From Chloroflexi bacterium 44-23 (GTDB taxonomy: Bacteria > Chloroflexota > Anaerolineae > Anaerolineales > Anaerolineaceae), in the NCBI GenBank assembly GCA_001899005.1, contig MKUW01000028.1, positions 124,001-188,000 of the forward strand: a stretch of 64,000 nt of DNA, given 5' to 3'. Made by a program: the position numbers and the translations under genes. This document shows, piece by piece, positions 53,171-62,996 of the stretch (the stretch's first letter is position 1; each line of letters opens with the position of its first letter). The notes under the pieces are model-generated. The model worked only from the letters and a program-made list of their open reading frames with translations. It searched no databases and had not been told where the DNA came from.

Positions 53171-55504
53171 TTACTTATTTTTTCCAAATTTTACTTGCTG
53201 TAAAACCTGCCTGTATTCATCGACATTGGATGGTTCCAATGCAATGATCGCTTCAAGTGTTTCAATCGCTCCCCAGGTGTCGCCCTGATCCAGAAGCTTG
53301 TCCGCTAATTGATCCATTTGTTCGATGGCACGGACAGTTTGGCCTGTTCGTAAATAGACTTCTGCCAAACGTTTTCGAAGCTCGCCTTGGTTGGGTCGCT
53401 CTTTCAGTAATTCTTGCAAAAAGACTATCGCCTCTTTACTTTTTTGAAGTTCTTCCAGAACGGATAAATAATCATCCACTTCCTTTATCGCCACAGCGTC
53501 TTGTGATAATCGGAAGTTGATATCGATTAATTGCATCCGTGAAGATTTTTCCTCGGGTTGTAAAGTGCGTAGTTGTTCAAATATGCGTAATGCCTGGCGC
53601 CAATCCAAGCGCTGCATGTCGATATCTGCCACCTTGGTGAGAATCTGAACCGCCCATTTGCGGTTGGTGCGTGATTGCTGTGCCAACCTCAGAGACGATA
53701 AGTATGCCTGGCGCGCTTTGTCCAGTTCAGCCAGTCGATAATAAATATCGCCCAGTTCCAAATACTCGTAGATGGCTTCATCTACGCGGCCATTACTGGA
53801 AAGCAGTTCAATCAAACTGTTCCGTATCCCCAGCTCCATCGGCACCATTTCCGTTACTCGTTTATACACACGGATTGCTTGATCGATTTCCCCACGGACT
53901 TCATACAACTCGGCCACCAGCGTAAACTTGGCGACTGCCTTCTGAATGTGTCCTTCGGCAACCAATAGGTCTCCCATTTGCATGTGTAAGGGTAAATATG
54001 TCGGTGCATACTGCAACGCATGGAACGCTTCTTCCATTGCCGAGCGGGTTTTACCGCGTTTGGTTAAATCCCTAACATTCACCAAAGCTTCAATGACCAG
54101 ACTGGAACTGGATTGCAACAGCATTTCCATTAAAGGCAGCGGCGGGTTTCCATCCTGGGCGGGGGGCATCTGTTCGCGTGCTTTGCGTAGGTAATCACGC
54201 CAGTCAAAACGCATCAATTGGGTGCGAACGCTCTGGCAAATTGATTTGAGAGTCTCGTCGTTTGTTTCATGGCGTTGAGCTTCCAAACTTGGTTCATAGA
54301 GCTGGCTCAGTTCTTCAGCTTGATCCTCCGGCACGGTTTGTATATCTGCCAGACGAAATGCCTGTAAATAAGCCACGGCTGCATTACGCAAATTGCCCTG
54401 GCGTTCGTGAATTTTTCCAATTAACAAGTATGTCGCGAGCGCATACTCTTTACGTCGTAATGCCGTCTGCAGATATCTTAATGAGCGCTCAGGGTTTTCT
54501 TCATTCAAGAGCATTCCCAGGTTGAAATAAACGGCGGATTTCTCCAGGCCGATTTCAAGTACGCGCGTAAATTCTTCCGCTGCGCGCTTTTCGTTCCCCT
54601 GCGTTTGCAGATCGATGGCGTGACCCAGGTGTAAAAGAATACGCGTCCTTTCCGCCTGTTCAAGCGAAAGACCGCCGGTTCCGCGCGTTAATGAATTTAC
54701 TGAGCGCTGATTGGCATCTGACTTTCCACCCGGCTCATCCGATTGGTCAAACAACATTTTAGCCAACTCTTCAAGGGCCATCTGGCGTGCCTCAGCGACC
54801 GGGTCCATCATGCTTTCAGCCGAGTCATCATCGCCCGCTTCCAGTTTCTGAATTGTGGCAAGGCGGGCTGTTTTTAAACTGCTGTTTTTGGATCTGCCAG
54901 GTTTGGGTAAGGATTGATTTGATTTTAACAATTTGATAGCGTTTTGAACTTCAGTATTATCAGGAGCGATTTGCAAGCAATATCGAACTGCCTGAATCGC
55001 TTTAGCCGCATCTCCGTCAACTTGCATAAGTGCAGCAGCAGCCAGATATTCATAGGCAGCCTCTTGCTTACGCCCCATTTTATCGAAGATCATTGCCAGC
55101 CGGGTGCGTGCATTCAAATTCTCAGGATCCATGGAAATTACGTGCGACCAGCTCTCGATAGATTTATCAACGTCGCGTGCTTTTAATTGCAACTCGGCAG
55201 CTTGCATCCCGGTTTTAATCGCTTCGCGAATCCTGCCCATATTTTCGTAAATCTTGGTCATCTTTTCATACGGCACCGGATCGTTAGGAGAAATTGAACA
55301 GGCTTTTTGATATTGGGAAAGGGCTCCTTCATAATCTTGCATTTCCAAATAAGATAACCCCAGGCTGATCAAGGCCATTGGATCGTTAGGGAATTCCTCG
55401 AGAGCCAATTGATAAAAATTGGCTGCCTCAGACCATTTTTGATCCCAAGCTGCTGAATGTCCCTGGTTCATTGCGGTATGAAATGCTTGCTGATCTCCGC
55501 TCAT
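53171..55504 (-). CDS. Large TPR-repeat protein
   Basis: A 777-residue protein built from many tetratricopeptide repeats (such as F-Y-Q-L-A-L-E-E-F-P-N-D-P, Y-Q-K-A-C-S-I-S-P-N-D-P, Y-L-E-L-G-D-I-Y-Y-R-L-A-E-L-D-K-A). A low-complexity acidic and basic stretch interrupts them around residues 205-260. There is no signal peptide or membrane segment, so it is likely a cytoplasmic scaffold. The ATG overlaps the polA stop by 4 bases (ATGA), so it is translated after polA. Whether it works with Pol I is not known. Confidence 0.85.
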   Translation of the reverse strand: MSGDQQAFHTAMNQGHSAAWDQKWSEAANFYQLALEEFPNDPMALISLGLSYLEMQDYEGALSQYQKACSISPNDPVPYEKMTKIYENMGRIREAIKTGMQAAELQLKARDVDKSIESWSHVISMDPENLNARTRLAMIFDKMGRKQEAAYEYLAAAALMQVDGDAAKAIQAVRYCLQIAPDNTEVQNAIKLLKSNQSLPKPGRSKNSSLKTARLATIQKLEAGDDDSAESMMDPVAEARQMALEELAKMLFDQSDEPGGKSDANQRSVNSLTRGTGGLSLEQAERTRILLHLGHAIDLQTQGNEKRAAEEFTRVLEIGLEKSAVYFNLGMLLNEENPERSLRYLQTALRRKEYALATYLLIGKIHERQGNLRNAAVAYLQAFRLADIQTVPEDQAEELSQLYEPSLEAQRHETNDETLKSICQSVRTQLMRFDWRDYLRKAREQMPPAQDGNPPLPLMEMLLQSSSSLVIEALVNVRDLTKRGKTRSAMEEAFHALQYAPTYLPLHMQMGDLLVAEGHIQKAVAKFTLVAELYEVRGEIDQAIRVYKRVTEMVPMELGIRNSLIELLSSNGRVDEAIYEYLELGDIYYRLAELDKARQAYLSSLRLAQQSRTNRKWAVQILTKVADIDMQRLDWRQALRIFEQLRTLQPEEKSSRMQLIDINFRLSQDAVAIKEVDDYLSVLEELQKSKEAIVFLQELLKERPNQGELRKRLAEVYLRTGQTVRAIEQMDQLADKLLDQGDTWGAIETLEAIIALEPSNVDEYRQVLQQVKFGKNK

Positions 55505-58302
55505 TTGGTTGCATCCTGTTTATCTAAGACCAATGGTTTCATGGTACCCCAATTTTCTCCGGATTTTGCTTCGGTTGAGAGTGGTATGGAAAGCTTGTAG
55601 GCATTTTCCATCACATCCCTTACCACCTCTGCAGTGCGGGTCAATTCTTCTTGCGGGCATTCGAGCAATAACTCGTCATGCACCTGTAGTAATAATTTTG
55701 CTCTCAGTTTCGTTTTTTGTAAAGTTTTTGGAAGGTGAATCATTGCAATCTTTAGTATATCAGCAGCTGTACCCTGAATAGGTGCATTAATCGCTTCTCT
55801 TTCCTCACGGTTACGTACATTCTGATTGGCAGCGGAAGAAAGATTGGGAAAATAGCGCCGTCTTCCCAGTAAAGTCTCCACAAAACCCTGCCGCATTGCT
55901 AATTGTCGTAAATCATCCAGATATTTTTTTACACCGGGGAATCGATTGAAATAAGCTTTGACAAAATTCTCTGCTTCTGCCAGGGTCAGACCTGTGGAAC
56001 GACTCAACCCAAAAGGGCTCATTCCGTAAATCAAACCAAAGTTGATCGCTTTAGCGTGCCGGCGTTGCTGGCTGGTCACTTGATCTATAGGGATATCATA
56101 GACAGCGGCAGCTGTAGTACTATGAATATCCTGACCGGCGCGGAAGGCTGCCAACATGGCTTCATCACCCGACATGTGGGCGACAATTCGCAGTTCAATC
56201 TGCGAATAATCCACCGATAATAAAACCATGTCGGGGGCGGCAATAAAAGCGCAACGAACCTGACGACCAAGATCGGTACGGGTAGGTATATTCTGTAAAT
56301 TTGGATTGATTGAGGCAAGACGCCCGGTGACAGAACCTGTTTGGCTATAAGATGTATGCACACGGCCTGTGCGGGGGTTAACCTGCAAGGGTAAAGCCGT
56401 GACATAAGTGGACTGTAATTTAGCCAGCTCACGGTGCTCAAGGATAAGATCAACCACCTCATGCATTCCTTGCATTTGTTCCAGCACTGCGAAATTGGTG
56501 GAGTAATGTCCACTGGCTGTTTTCTTTTTCGAGGGTGATTCAAGGCCAAGGGTTTCAAACAAGGCTACCGAAAGCTGTTGGGTAGAATTGAGATTAAAGT
56601 CATAACCCACAATATCGTGTACCTTGCGCTCAATTTCCTTCAGGCGCTTGTCAAGTTCCACATTCATCTTCTGCAGGAATTCTTTATCCAGTAGAATTCC
56701 GTTTTTTTCCATTTGCTCCAAAACTGGAATCAATGGCATTTCAATATCTTCAAAAACCTTCTGAGCATTATTCTTGATCATTGATTCGGTTAGAAGGGGC
56801 ATGAGCAATAAAGGTACGACTGCATCGGCACCGGCGTATGGTGCGACAGCCTCCACAGATACATCTGCCATCGAAAGCTGGTTTTTACCAGAACCGATCA
56901 GACTCTCAATTCGCTGCATTTCAATACCCAAATAATTTTCTGCCATATCTTTCAACCCAAGATTATAAGAGGCAGGGTCGATCAACCAACCAGCCAGCAT
57001 GGTATCAAAGGAGTAAGGGCGAACATTAATTCCATAAGCGGAAAGAACCAGGCAGTCATATTTTAAATTGTGACCAACTTTTGGAATTTTTGGATTTTCA
57101 AAAGATTGTTTGAGGGCTGCAATCACATCATCAAAGGGGAGTTGTTGATCATCAGTTTTGTGGCCAACAGGAAGATAATAACCAACATTTTCATCAATTG
57201 CTAGCGATATTCCTACCAAATCCGCCAGCATGGGATCAGTATTGGTCGTCTCTGTATCAAAGCTGATAAATTCCGCCGATTTGAGTTTTTTCACGAGCTC
57301 GGTCAATTCAGTCTTCGTGTTAACAATCTTTGATTGATAGTCGGCAGCAGGCGCTGATCCTATGGCTGTAATACCTTCTCCAAACAAAGAAAGCTGCTGA
57401 CTGGATCTATTTTTGGAGTTTTTATCACCCAGATCATGTAAGCGGCCAATTAAAGTCTTAAACTCCAGTTCACTAAAAATCGGTTCAACCGCTTTTATAT
57501 CTAAATGGCAAGTATTGGCTTGATCCAGATCCAACAAAATATCAACATCCTGATCGATGCGTGCCAGGCGTTGACTTAAATAAGCCGATTCTTTTCCGGT
57601 GATTAACTTGTTCTGATATTTAGATGGGATCTCGTCAATATGATCATAGATTGCATCCAGACTCTGGTATTCGCCCAATAATTTGAGGGCTGTTTTCTCA
57701 CCAACTCCGGGAATGCCGGGAATATTATCAGAGGAATCTCCCATCAAAGCCTTTAGATCTACAATCTGATCCGGTTTTACCCCCATTTTGGCAACCACAT
57801 CTTCTTCCCGGTAATCGCGTGCATCAGCCATCGATTTACCCGGCAAGTTAACAATAATCCGGTCGGTGACCAGTTGAAGCAAATCACGATCTCCGGTTAT
57901 GATTTTAACACCAAGCCCTTTTTTAACAGCCTGCTTTGAAATAGATCCAATGACATCATCTGCCTCTGCTCCTTCTTTTTCAAGGCGGGGAATATCGAAA
58001 GCGTCAATTATCGTTCGAATTCGTTCGATTTGACCGCGCAATTCATCAGGCATTTTAGCTCGCGTAGCTTTGTAATCCGGATAAATATCATTGCGAAAGG
58101 TTTTACCAGTATCAAATGCAACCGCTAAAAACTCAGGGTTTTCTTTCTCCAAGAAACGCATCAGAATATTTACAAATCCAAAAATGGCAGCAGTTGGTTC
58201 ACCGCTGGAAGTTGCCAGGCTATCTCCGCGAACAGTCGACATTGCAAAATATGTGCGGTAAGCCAGAGCATGTCCATCAATTAAGTAAAGGGTAGGTGGC
58301 AT
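55501..58302 (-). CDS. polA: DNA polymerase I
   Basis: A 933-residue three-domain polymerase. The 5' nuclease (about 1-290) starts with L-Y-L-I-D-G-H-A-L-A-Y-R and includes G-D-x-S-D-N-I-P-G-I-P-G-V-G. The 3'-5' exonuclease (about 330-510) keeps its acidic residues in F-D-T-E-T, N-L-K-Y-D and Y-A-G-A-D, so proofreading should work. The polymerase part has S-V-D-Y-S-Q-I-E-L-R (motif A), R-H-A-K-A-I-N-F-G-L-I-Y-G (motif B) and V-H-D-E (motif C). It fills gaps and removes RNA primers in replication and repair. GGAAGGAAGG precedes the ATG. Confidence 0.96.
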   Translation of the reverse strand: MPPTLYLIDGHALAYRTYFAMSTVRGDSLATSSGEPTAAIFGFVNILMRFLEKENPEFLAVAFDTGKTFRNDIYPDYKATRAKMPDELRGQIERIRTIIDAFDIPRLEKEGAEADDVIGSISKQAVKKGLGVKIITGDRDLLQLVTDRIIVNLPGKSMADARDYREEDVVAKMGVKPDQIVDLKALMGDSSDNIPGIPGVGEKTALKLLGEYQSLDAIYDHIDEIPSKYQNKLITGKESAYLSQRLARIDQDVDILLDLDQANTCHLDIKAVEPIFSELEFKTLIGRLHDLGDKNSKNRSSQQLSLFGEGITAIGSAPAADYQSKIVNTKTELTELVKKLKSAEFISFDTETTNTDPMLADLVGISLAIDENVGYYLPVGHKTDDQQLPFDDVIAALKQSFENPKIPKVGHNLKYDCLVLSAYGINVRPYSFDTMLAGWLIDPASYNLGLKDMAENYLGIEMQRIESLIGSGKNQLSMADVSVEAVAPYAGADAVVPLLLMPLLTESMIKNNAQKVFEDIEMPLIPVLEQMEKNGILLDKEFLQKMNVELDKRLKEIERKVHDIVGYDFNLNSTQQLSVALFETLGLESPSKKKTASGHYSTNFAVLEQMQGMHEVVDLILEHRELAKLQSTYVTALPLQVNPRTGRVHTSYSQTGSVTGRLASINPNLQNIPTRTDLGRQVRCAFIAAPDMVLLSVDYSQIELRIVAHMSGDEAMLAAFRAGQDIHSTTAAAVYDIPIDQVTSQQRRHAKAINFGLIYGMSPFGLSRSTGLTLAEAENFVKAYFNRFPGVKKYLDDLRQLAMRQGFVETLLGRRRYFPNLSSAANQNVRNREEREAINAPIQGTAADILKIAMIHLPKTLQKTKLRAKLLLQVHDELLLECPQEELTRTAEVVRDVMENAYKLSIPLSTEAKSGENWGTMKPLVLDKQDATK

Positions 58303-58356
58303 TTTTTTTCCTTCCTTCCGGATATCTTGGAATAGATAATTCTAACCTGTTTTGCC

Positions 58357-60441
58357 TTAATCTCCCTGAGTGGTTTGTCGAATGGCGGGCAGGGTGGTGA
58401 TACCTTGCGCTGAACGGGTACCAAGAACGTATTCATTGACCATCGATTGCGAAGGCGCCAAAAAACCGCTTATAAGCAAATTACCAGGCGCCCAAAAATC
58501 TTTTAAAAGATATCTTTTCAAAAGATCAGGCTTAATCTCAAAAATTGCTTTTGATGTTTCTCTCCGCAATATGCGTATGATTTTTGCCGGCGAGATATTC
58601 GGCGGAGCGAAGATTGTCCATTCGAGATGCATTGGCCGAATTCTTAATCGATCCAATCGCCAGCCAAATGCAATGCAAATTTCGGGAATCGATGCCGTCA
58701 GCAACCGGGAAATCATCCCCACCAGAAATTGATCAGGGAAGCGAGGAATGAGCACACAAGTGTAATACAGGCTGACCTGAGCGGGGGATGAGGGCTGTAA
58801 ACGGATTTCTGATGGCTGAAGGCCATTAAAATCTTCAGTCGATTCAGAATTCTCATGGGGCTTATTTTCAGCAGAATTTTTGTGTGTTGCTTCCACGGTG
58901 GTCACAACATCATTTTGATCAGTAATGGAATTCTGTGCTGCCTCTGGTTCATCCAACTTTGCGAAGAGCTCATTGGCAGTCGATAAACTATCCTGGCTTA
59001 AGTCAGATCGGGAATAAGCCGTAGCATTTGAAATCCCTTCATCAGGCACGCCATCGCCCCGATCGCCTTCTGTCCCAACTTGCATAATTGCCGGGTTTTG
59101 AACCAATTCTTCATCAATAAGATCTTCTGACTCTGGTTGCCATTCCTTTTTTGTGCCAACTTCATCAGCCTGCTCATCCCAGGGGAAAACTATCCCGGCC
59201 AACAAGTCAGCTGGTGGAGCTTCATGCTCCAAATCGGATATTAATTGATCGACCGTATTGACTTGCCGGCTTGTTTCTCTTGCCGAATCAGTTGCTTCTT
59301 GCTCGAGGAGTTCTTCATCCTTCACTTCCGGACCAGTCTCTAATTCGTTGTTCAAATTCATGCTGGATGAAGAACTTATATCATTGCTTGGCTGCACTTC
59401 TTCGTTCAATTTTGCAGAATCGCTCACTTGTTTTTCAGATGTCGGGATTGTTCGTTCTGTATGCTCCTCTTCCATGCCTTCTTTTATCCAACCTGGCAAA
59501 AATTCCGCACTTTCTAATTGTTTCATCCTGGCTTCGGAAGCGGCCTGAGTTTCCTGTTCGGCTGGCATTTGATTAATTCCCGAAATATCTTCGGCTGTTG
59601 TTTTCTCTTCCCTGACAACTTCTTTTGTTTGAAGCCGTATTTCTTGAGTGTCTTCCAAAATAAGAAACGAAGGTATGTTGTTCTTTGGTTGATTCAGCAT
59701 CAGCAGTTTTTGCTTGGCCAAATTAACTTGCTGGCGGGCATCCCGCAAAGGAATACTGGCCGGAAACACCATTACCAATATTTCATTTTCACGCATGGTT
59801 TTAAAATAGATCAATGATGGCTCAGAATCACCAGTAAATTGTTTGTATTTCATAAAATTAGTATGAAGCTGGCTCTCGGCACGCTCTTCGAGAAAAGTAA
59901 TCAACTCAGCAACAATCAATTCTTTATACTCACCGACTGCAGCCAGGGGAGAACCATTCAAAAAATATACTATCTTGCTGGCATTACCCTCCATCTGAAC
60001 TTCCAGCAACTGATCCGGAAGAGCTTCTTCCAATTGCTTCCGGTAGCTTTGCAAAGGCTCTGCTACTGCAGCATTCTCAGCGTTGGTCAAGCTTAGTTTA
60101 ATTTCTTCAAGAAAATCAGGTAAATAAATAGGTTTGCGAAACACCTTATTTAGTCGCAGGCCATCCATTTCCAGTCTTGTGTCAAATGACGTCGTAAGCA
60201 ACAATATGGAAACCATTCCCGGTTGAAGGCTCTGAAAGTGGACCAAAGTTCGCAGTTGATCTTCGTCAGGTTGTTCGATATCAATAATAAGCAGTGAAAA
60301 ACTGGCGGAAGACTCAAGATTACGGATTCCAACAATTGAATCAATAATCGTGACCTGATACCCTCCGCCTTCTTGCAATGCTGAACCAACCAGTTCAGCA
60401 AAGGCTGGTTGTGAACTCAGAACCAAAACCCTTTTAATCAC
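58357..60441 (-). CDS. Receiver-like protein with acidic linker and TnpA-like C-terminal domain
   Basis: A 694-residue protein. Residues 1-118 fit a response-regulator receiver: phosphoacceptor-like D54 in L-I-I-D-I, T83/T84 and K103 in R-K-P. The acidic pair normally after strand 1 is missing (L-V-L-S-S), so it may not be phosphorylated. Residues 135-250 look like a roadblock/LC7 fold (V-Y-F-L-N-G-S-P-L-A-A-V, E-N-E-I-L-V-M-V-F-P-A). About 270-550 is acidic and disordered. The last part (556-676) resembles IS200/IS605 TnpA (Y1 transposase): the usual M-P-D-H-V-H is R-P-M-H-L-E (H605, E607), and Y671 sits where the catalytic tyrosine is expected. No transposon ends are near, so it is probably domesticated and may bind hairpin or single-stranded DNA. 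The polA gene follows 54 bases later. Confidence 0.65.
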   Translation of the reverse strand: MIKRVLVLSSQPAFAELVGSALQEGGGYQVTIIDSIVGIRNLESSASFSLLIIDIEQPDEDQLRTLVHFQSLQPGMVSILLLTTSFDTRLEMDGLRLNKVFRKPIYLPDFLEEIKLSLTNAENAAVAEPLQSYRKQLEEALPDQLLEVQMEGNASKIVYFLNGSPLAAVGEYKELIVAELITFLEERAESQLHTNFMKYKQFTGDSEPSLIYFKTMRENEILVMVFPASIPLRDARQQVNLAKQKLLMLNQPKNNIPSFLILEDTQEIRLQTKEVVREEKTTAEDISGINQMPAEQETQAASEARMKQLESAEFLPGWIKEGMEEEHTERTIPTSEKQVSDSAKLNEEVQPSNDISSSSSMNLNNELETGPEVKDEELLEQEATDSARETSRQVNTVDQLISDLEHEAPPADLLAGIVFPWDEQADEVGTKKEWQPESEDLIDEELVQNPAIMQVGTEGDRGDGVPDEGISNATAYSRSDLSQDSLSTANELFAKLDEPEAAQNSITDQNDVVTTVEATHKNSAENKPHENSESTEDFNGLQPSEIRLQPSSPAQVSLYYTCVLIPRFPDQFLVGMISRLLTASIPEICIAFGWRLDRLRIRPMHLEWTIFAPPNISPAKIIRILRRETSKAIFEIKPDLLKRYLLKDFWAPGNLLISGFLAPSQSMVNEYVLGTRSAQGITTLPAIRQTTQGD

Positions 60442-60552
60442 ATAAAAAGTTTAGCACTTCCGTTCTCGAGAATCAAGGAAATCTGGTCGTGACTTGTCTG
60501 TAAAGGAACTTGTGAGATAATAAACAAACCATGCTTTTTTCGAGGTTTATTT

Positions 60553-61827
60553 ATGGCATTTGAAACTATTTGTGTGCTTGGTCTCGGTTATATCGGCTTA
60601 CCAACCGCTTCAACGTTTGCCACCGCAGGTTACAAGGTTGTAGGTGTAGATACCAACCCGTCCATCGTCTACAGTCTCCAAAAAGGCGAGCTGCATATAT
60701 CCGAACCAGGGCTGAGCAAACTCGTTAAAGATGCGATTCAATCCAAAAATCTGGCAATTTCGTCATCACCGATTCTGGCTGATGCGTTCATCATCGCTGT
60801 ACCCACGCCCTTTTATGATCAGAAAAAAGCAGATCTTACTTTTGTACGCTCTGCTGCCGAATCGATTGTCCCTTTTTTACGGCGTGGCAACCTGGTTGTT
60901 CTAGAATCAACCTCACCACCTCTTACCACCAACGAAGTGCTGGTGCCAATTTTGGAAAAAAGCGGCTTAAAAGCCGGCGAAGATTTCAATGTGGTTTATT
61001 CTCCGGAACGTGTATTGCCAGGCCAGATTTTGCGGGAATTAATCGAAAACGCACGCGTGATTGGCGGTATCAACGCAGACTCCGCTGCAGCCGGAAAAGA
61101 ACTCTATCAGATCTTTGTCAAAGGTGAAATTATCACCACTACGGCTACTACAGCCGAAATGGTTAAGTTGATGGAAAACACATATCGCGATATTAACATT
61201 GCCATTGCAAATGAGTTTGCCCGGTTGGCTGATCGTTTTGGGATTGATGTCTGGGAAGCCATACAAATTGCCAACCTGCATCCGCGCGTGAAAATACTCA
61301 ACCCCGGTCCCGGAGTCGGCGGCCATTGTATCAGCGTAGACCCATGGTTCCTGGTCGAAGCAGCCACCGATATTACGCCATTGATTCGGACTGCCCGGCA
61401 AGTAAATGATGAACAGCCGCACTTTGTGGTTCAGAAATTAAATGAGATTTTGGGTACACTGGCTGGAAAGAAAATAACAGCGCTTGGTCTGGCTTATAAA
61501 CCGGATGTAGATGATTTACGTGAAAGTCCGGCTGTTGAAGTGGTGCAAGCCTTACTGGCTGCTGGTGCCGATGTGACCGCGTTTGAGCCTTTCAAACCCG
61601 GTTTTTCCATAAAAGGTATCCGAATGGCAAGCAATCTGGCTGAAGCGATTTCAGAATCTGACTTGCTTTTATTGCTGGTCAATCATACCCAGTTAAAAGT
61701 TATTGATCCTGGTCAAATTCTGGAGCAAACGACAGCGCGCATTGTCTTCGATACAGTCGGCGGCTGGAATCCACAGATCTGGCAGGATGCTGGCTTTGAA
61801 GTCCACCGATTAGGTAGAGCAGATTAA
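60553..61827 (+). CDS. wecC: UDP-N-acetyl-D-mannosamine dehydrogenase-type enzyme
   Basis: A 424-residue nucleotide-sugar dehydrogenase. The NAD loop is G-L-G-Y-I-G-L-P-T-A at the N-terminus. The catalytic cysteine is in G-P-G-V-G-G-H-C-I-S-V-D-P-W-F-L (about residue 259), and G-L-A-Y-K-P-D-V-D-D-L-R-E-S-P near residue 315 is the UDP-binding region. The W-F-L after the cysteine block and the epimerase gene next door favour UDP-ManNAc as substrate, giving the uronic acid for surface polysaccharide. The epimerase gene follows 3 bases later. Confidence 0.9.
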   Translation: MAFETICVLGLGYIGLPTASTFATAGYKVVGVDTNPSIVYSLQKGELHISEPGLSKLVKDAIQSKNLAISSSPILADAFIIAVPTPFYDQKKADLTFVRSAAESIVPFLRRGNLVVLESTSPPLTTNEVLVPILEKSGLKAGEDFNVVYSPERVLPGQILRELIENARVIGGINADSAAAGKELYQIFVKGEIITTTATTAEMVKLMENTYRDINIAIANEFARLADRFGIDVWEAIQIANLHPRVKILNPGPGVGGHCISVDPWFLVEAATDITPLIRTARQVNDEQPHFVVQKLNEILGTLAGKKITALGLAYKPDVDDLRESPAVEVVQALLAAGADVTAFEPFKPGFSIKGIRMASNLAEAISESDLLLLLVNHTQLKVIDPGQILEQTTARIVFDTVGGWNPQIWQDAGFEVHRLGRAD

Positions 61828-61830
61828 CAA

Positions 61831-62973
61831 ATGTCCAAAATAAAGAAAAAATTGCGAGTATTAACAATTTTTGGAACACGGCCGGAAGCCTCCAAAATGT
61901 GCCCGGTAGTTCTGGAAGCGCAAGCCAACCCTTATATTGAATCCTTGTTGTGTGTCACCGCACAGCATCGCCAAATGCTCGATCAGGTTTTGGAAACTTT
62001 TAAAGTGGTACCGGATTTCGATTTGAATTTAATGCTGCCGGATCAAAGCCTTTCACAAAGCACTGCAGCAATTTTGCTCAATCTTGAAATGGTTATCAAG
62101 CAGGTTGAGCCGGATTGGGTTCTGGTGCAAGGCGATACAACCACCGTTATGGCAGCTGCGTTGCTATGTTATTACAATAGAGTCAGGGTGGGCCATGTAG
62201 AAGCCGGCTTACGTACCGGAGACAAATGGCAACCTTTCCCTGAAGAAGTTAACCGTAGAATAGCAGCGGTGGTTGCCGATTTGCATCTGGCGCCCACTGA
62301 CCACGCCCGTCAAAACCTGTTACGCGAAGGAATTGCCGATAACCGCATTGTTGTTACCGGCAATCCCGGGCTGGATGCCTTGCGTTTAATCACAGCCCAA
62401 CCAACCCCTCCCGAGGTGAACAGAATTTTGCAGGAACTTAAAATTGGTCCTGATAAAAAGGGGCTGGTTCTGGTTACTGCACACCGCAGAGAAAACTTCG
62501 GCAAACCCCTGGAAAATATTTGCAGCGCTATCCAGGTTTTGGCAAACAGATACGCTGATCGGTTCCATTTTATCTATCCGGTACATCTGAACCCACACGT
62601 CCAGGAAACCGTCCATCGCTTACTTGGAGACACGCCCAATCTCACCTTATTACCACCTCTTGACTATTACCCAATGGCACATCTCATGTCCCGAGCGCGC
62701 TTGATCCTTACCGATTCCGGCGGTATTCAAGAAGAAGCAGCCGGGTTGGGCATTCCCACTTTAGTTTTACGCGAAGTAACTGAACGACCGGAGGGAGTCA
62801 GCACAGGCATATTACGCTTGGTTGGTACAGACCCTGCCACAATTGTCAATCAGACCGTTCATTTACTGGAAGACAACCAGGCATATCAGGCGATGGCCAG
62901 AGCTAAAAACCCTTTTGGCGATGGTTATGCTGCCCCAAAAATCATTCAGGCACTGCTTGATTTCCAACCATGA
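61831..62973 (+). CDS. wecB: UDP-N-acetylglucosamine 2-epimerase (non-hydrolysing)
   Basis: A 380-residue enzyme of GT-B fold. Signatures are F-G-T-R-P-E-A-S-K-M-C-P, V-Q-G-D-T-T-T-V-M-A, V-G-H-V-E-A-G-L-R-T, P-E-E-V-N-R-R and L-T-D-S-G-G-I-Q-E-E-A. It turns UDP-GlcNAc into UDP-ManNAc, which wecC then oxidises. The two genes are tightly spaced and form one unit with the glycosyltransferase downstream. Confidence 0.94.
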   Translation: MSKIKKKLRVLTIFGTRPEASKMCPVVLEAQANPYIESLLCVTAQHRQMLDQVLETFKVVPDFDLNLMLPDQSLSQSTAAILLNLEMVIKQVEPDWVLVQGDTTTVMAAALLCYYNRVRVGHVEAGLRTGDKWQPFPEEVNRRIAAVVADLHLAPTDHARQNLLREGIADNRIVVTGNPGLDALRLITAQPTPPEVNRILQELKIGPDKKGLVLVTAHRRENFGKPLENICSAIQVLANRYADRFHFIYPVHLNPHVQETVHRLLGDTPNLTLLPPLDYYPMAHLMSRARLILTDSGGIQEEAAGLGIPTLVLREVTERPEGVSTGILRLVGTDPATIVNQTVHLLEDNQAYQAMARAKNPFGDGYAAPKIIQALLDFQP

Positions 62974-62996
62974 AAAACTTCCCGGGTTTATGATTA

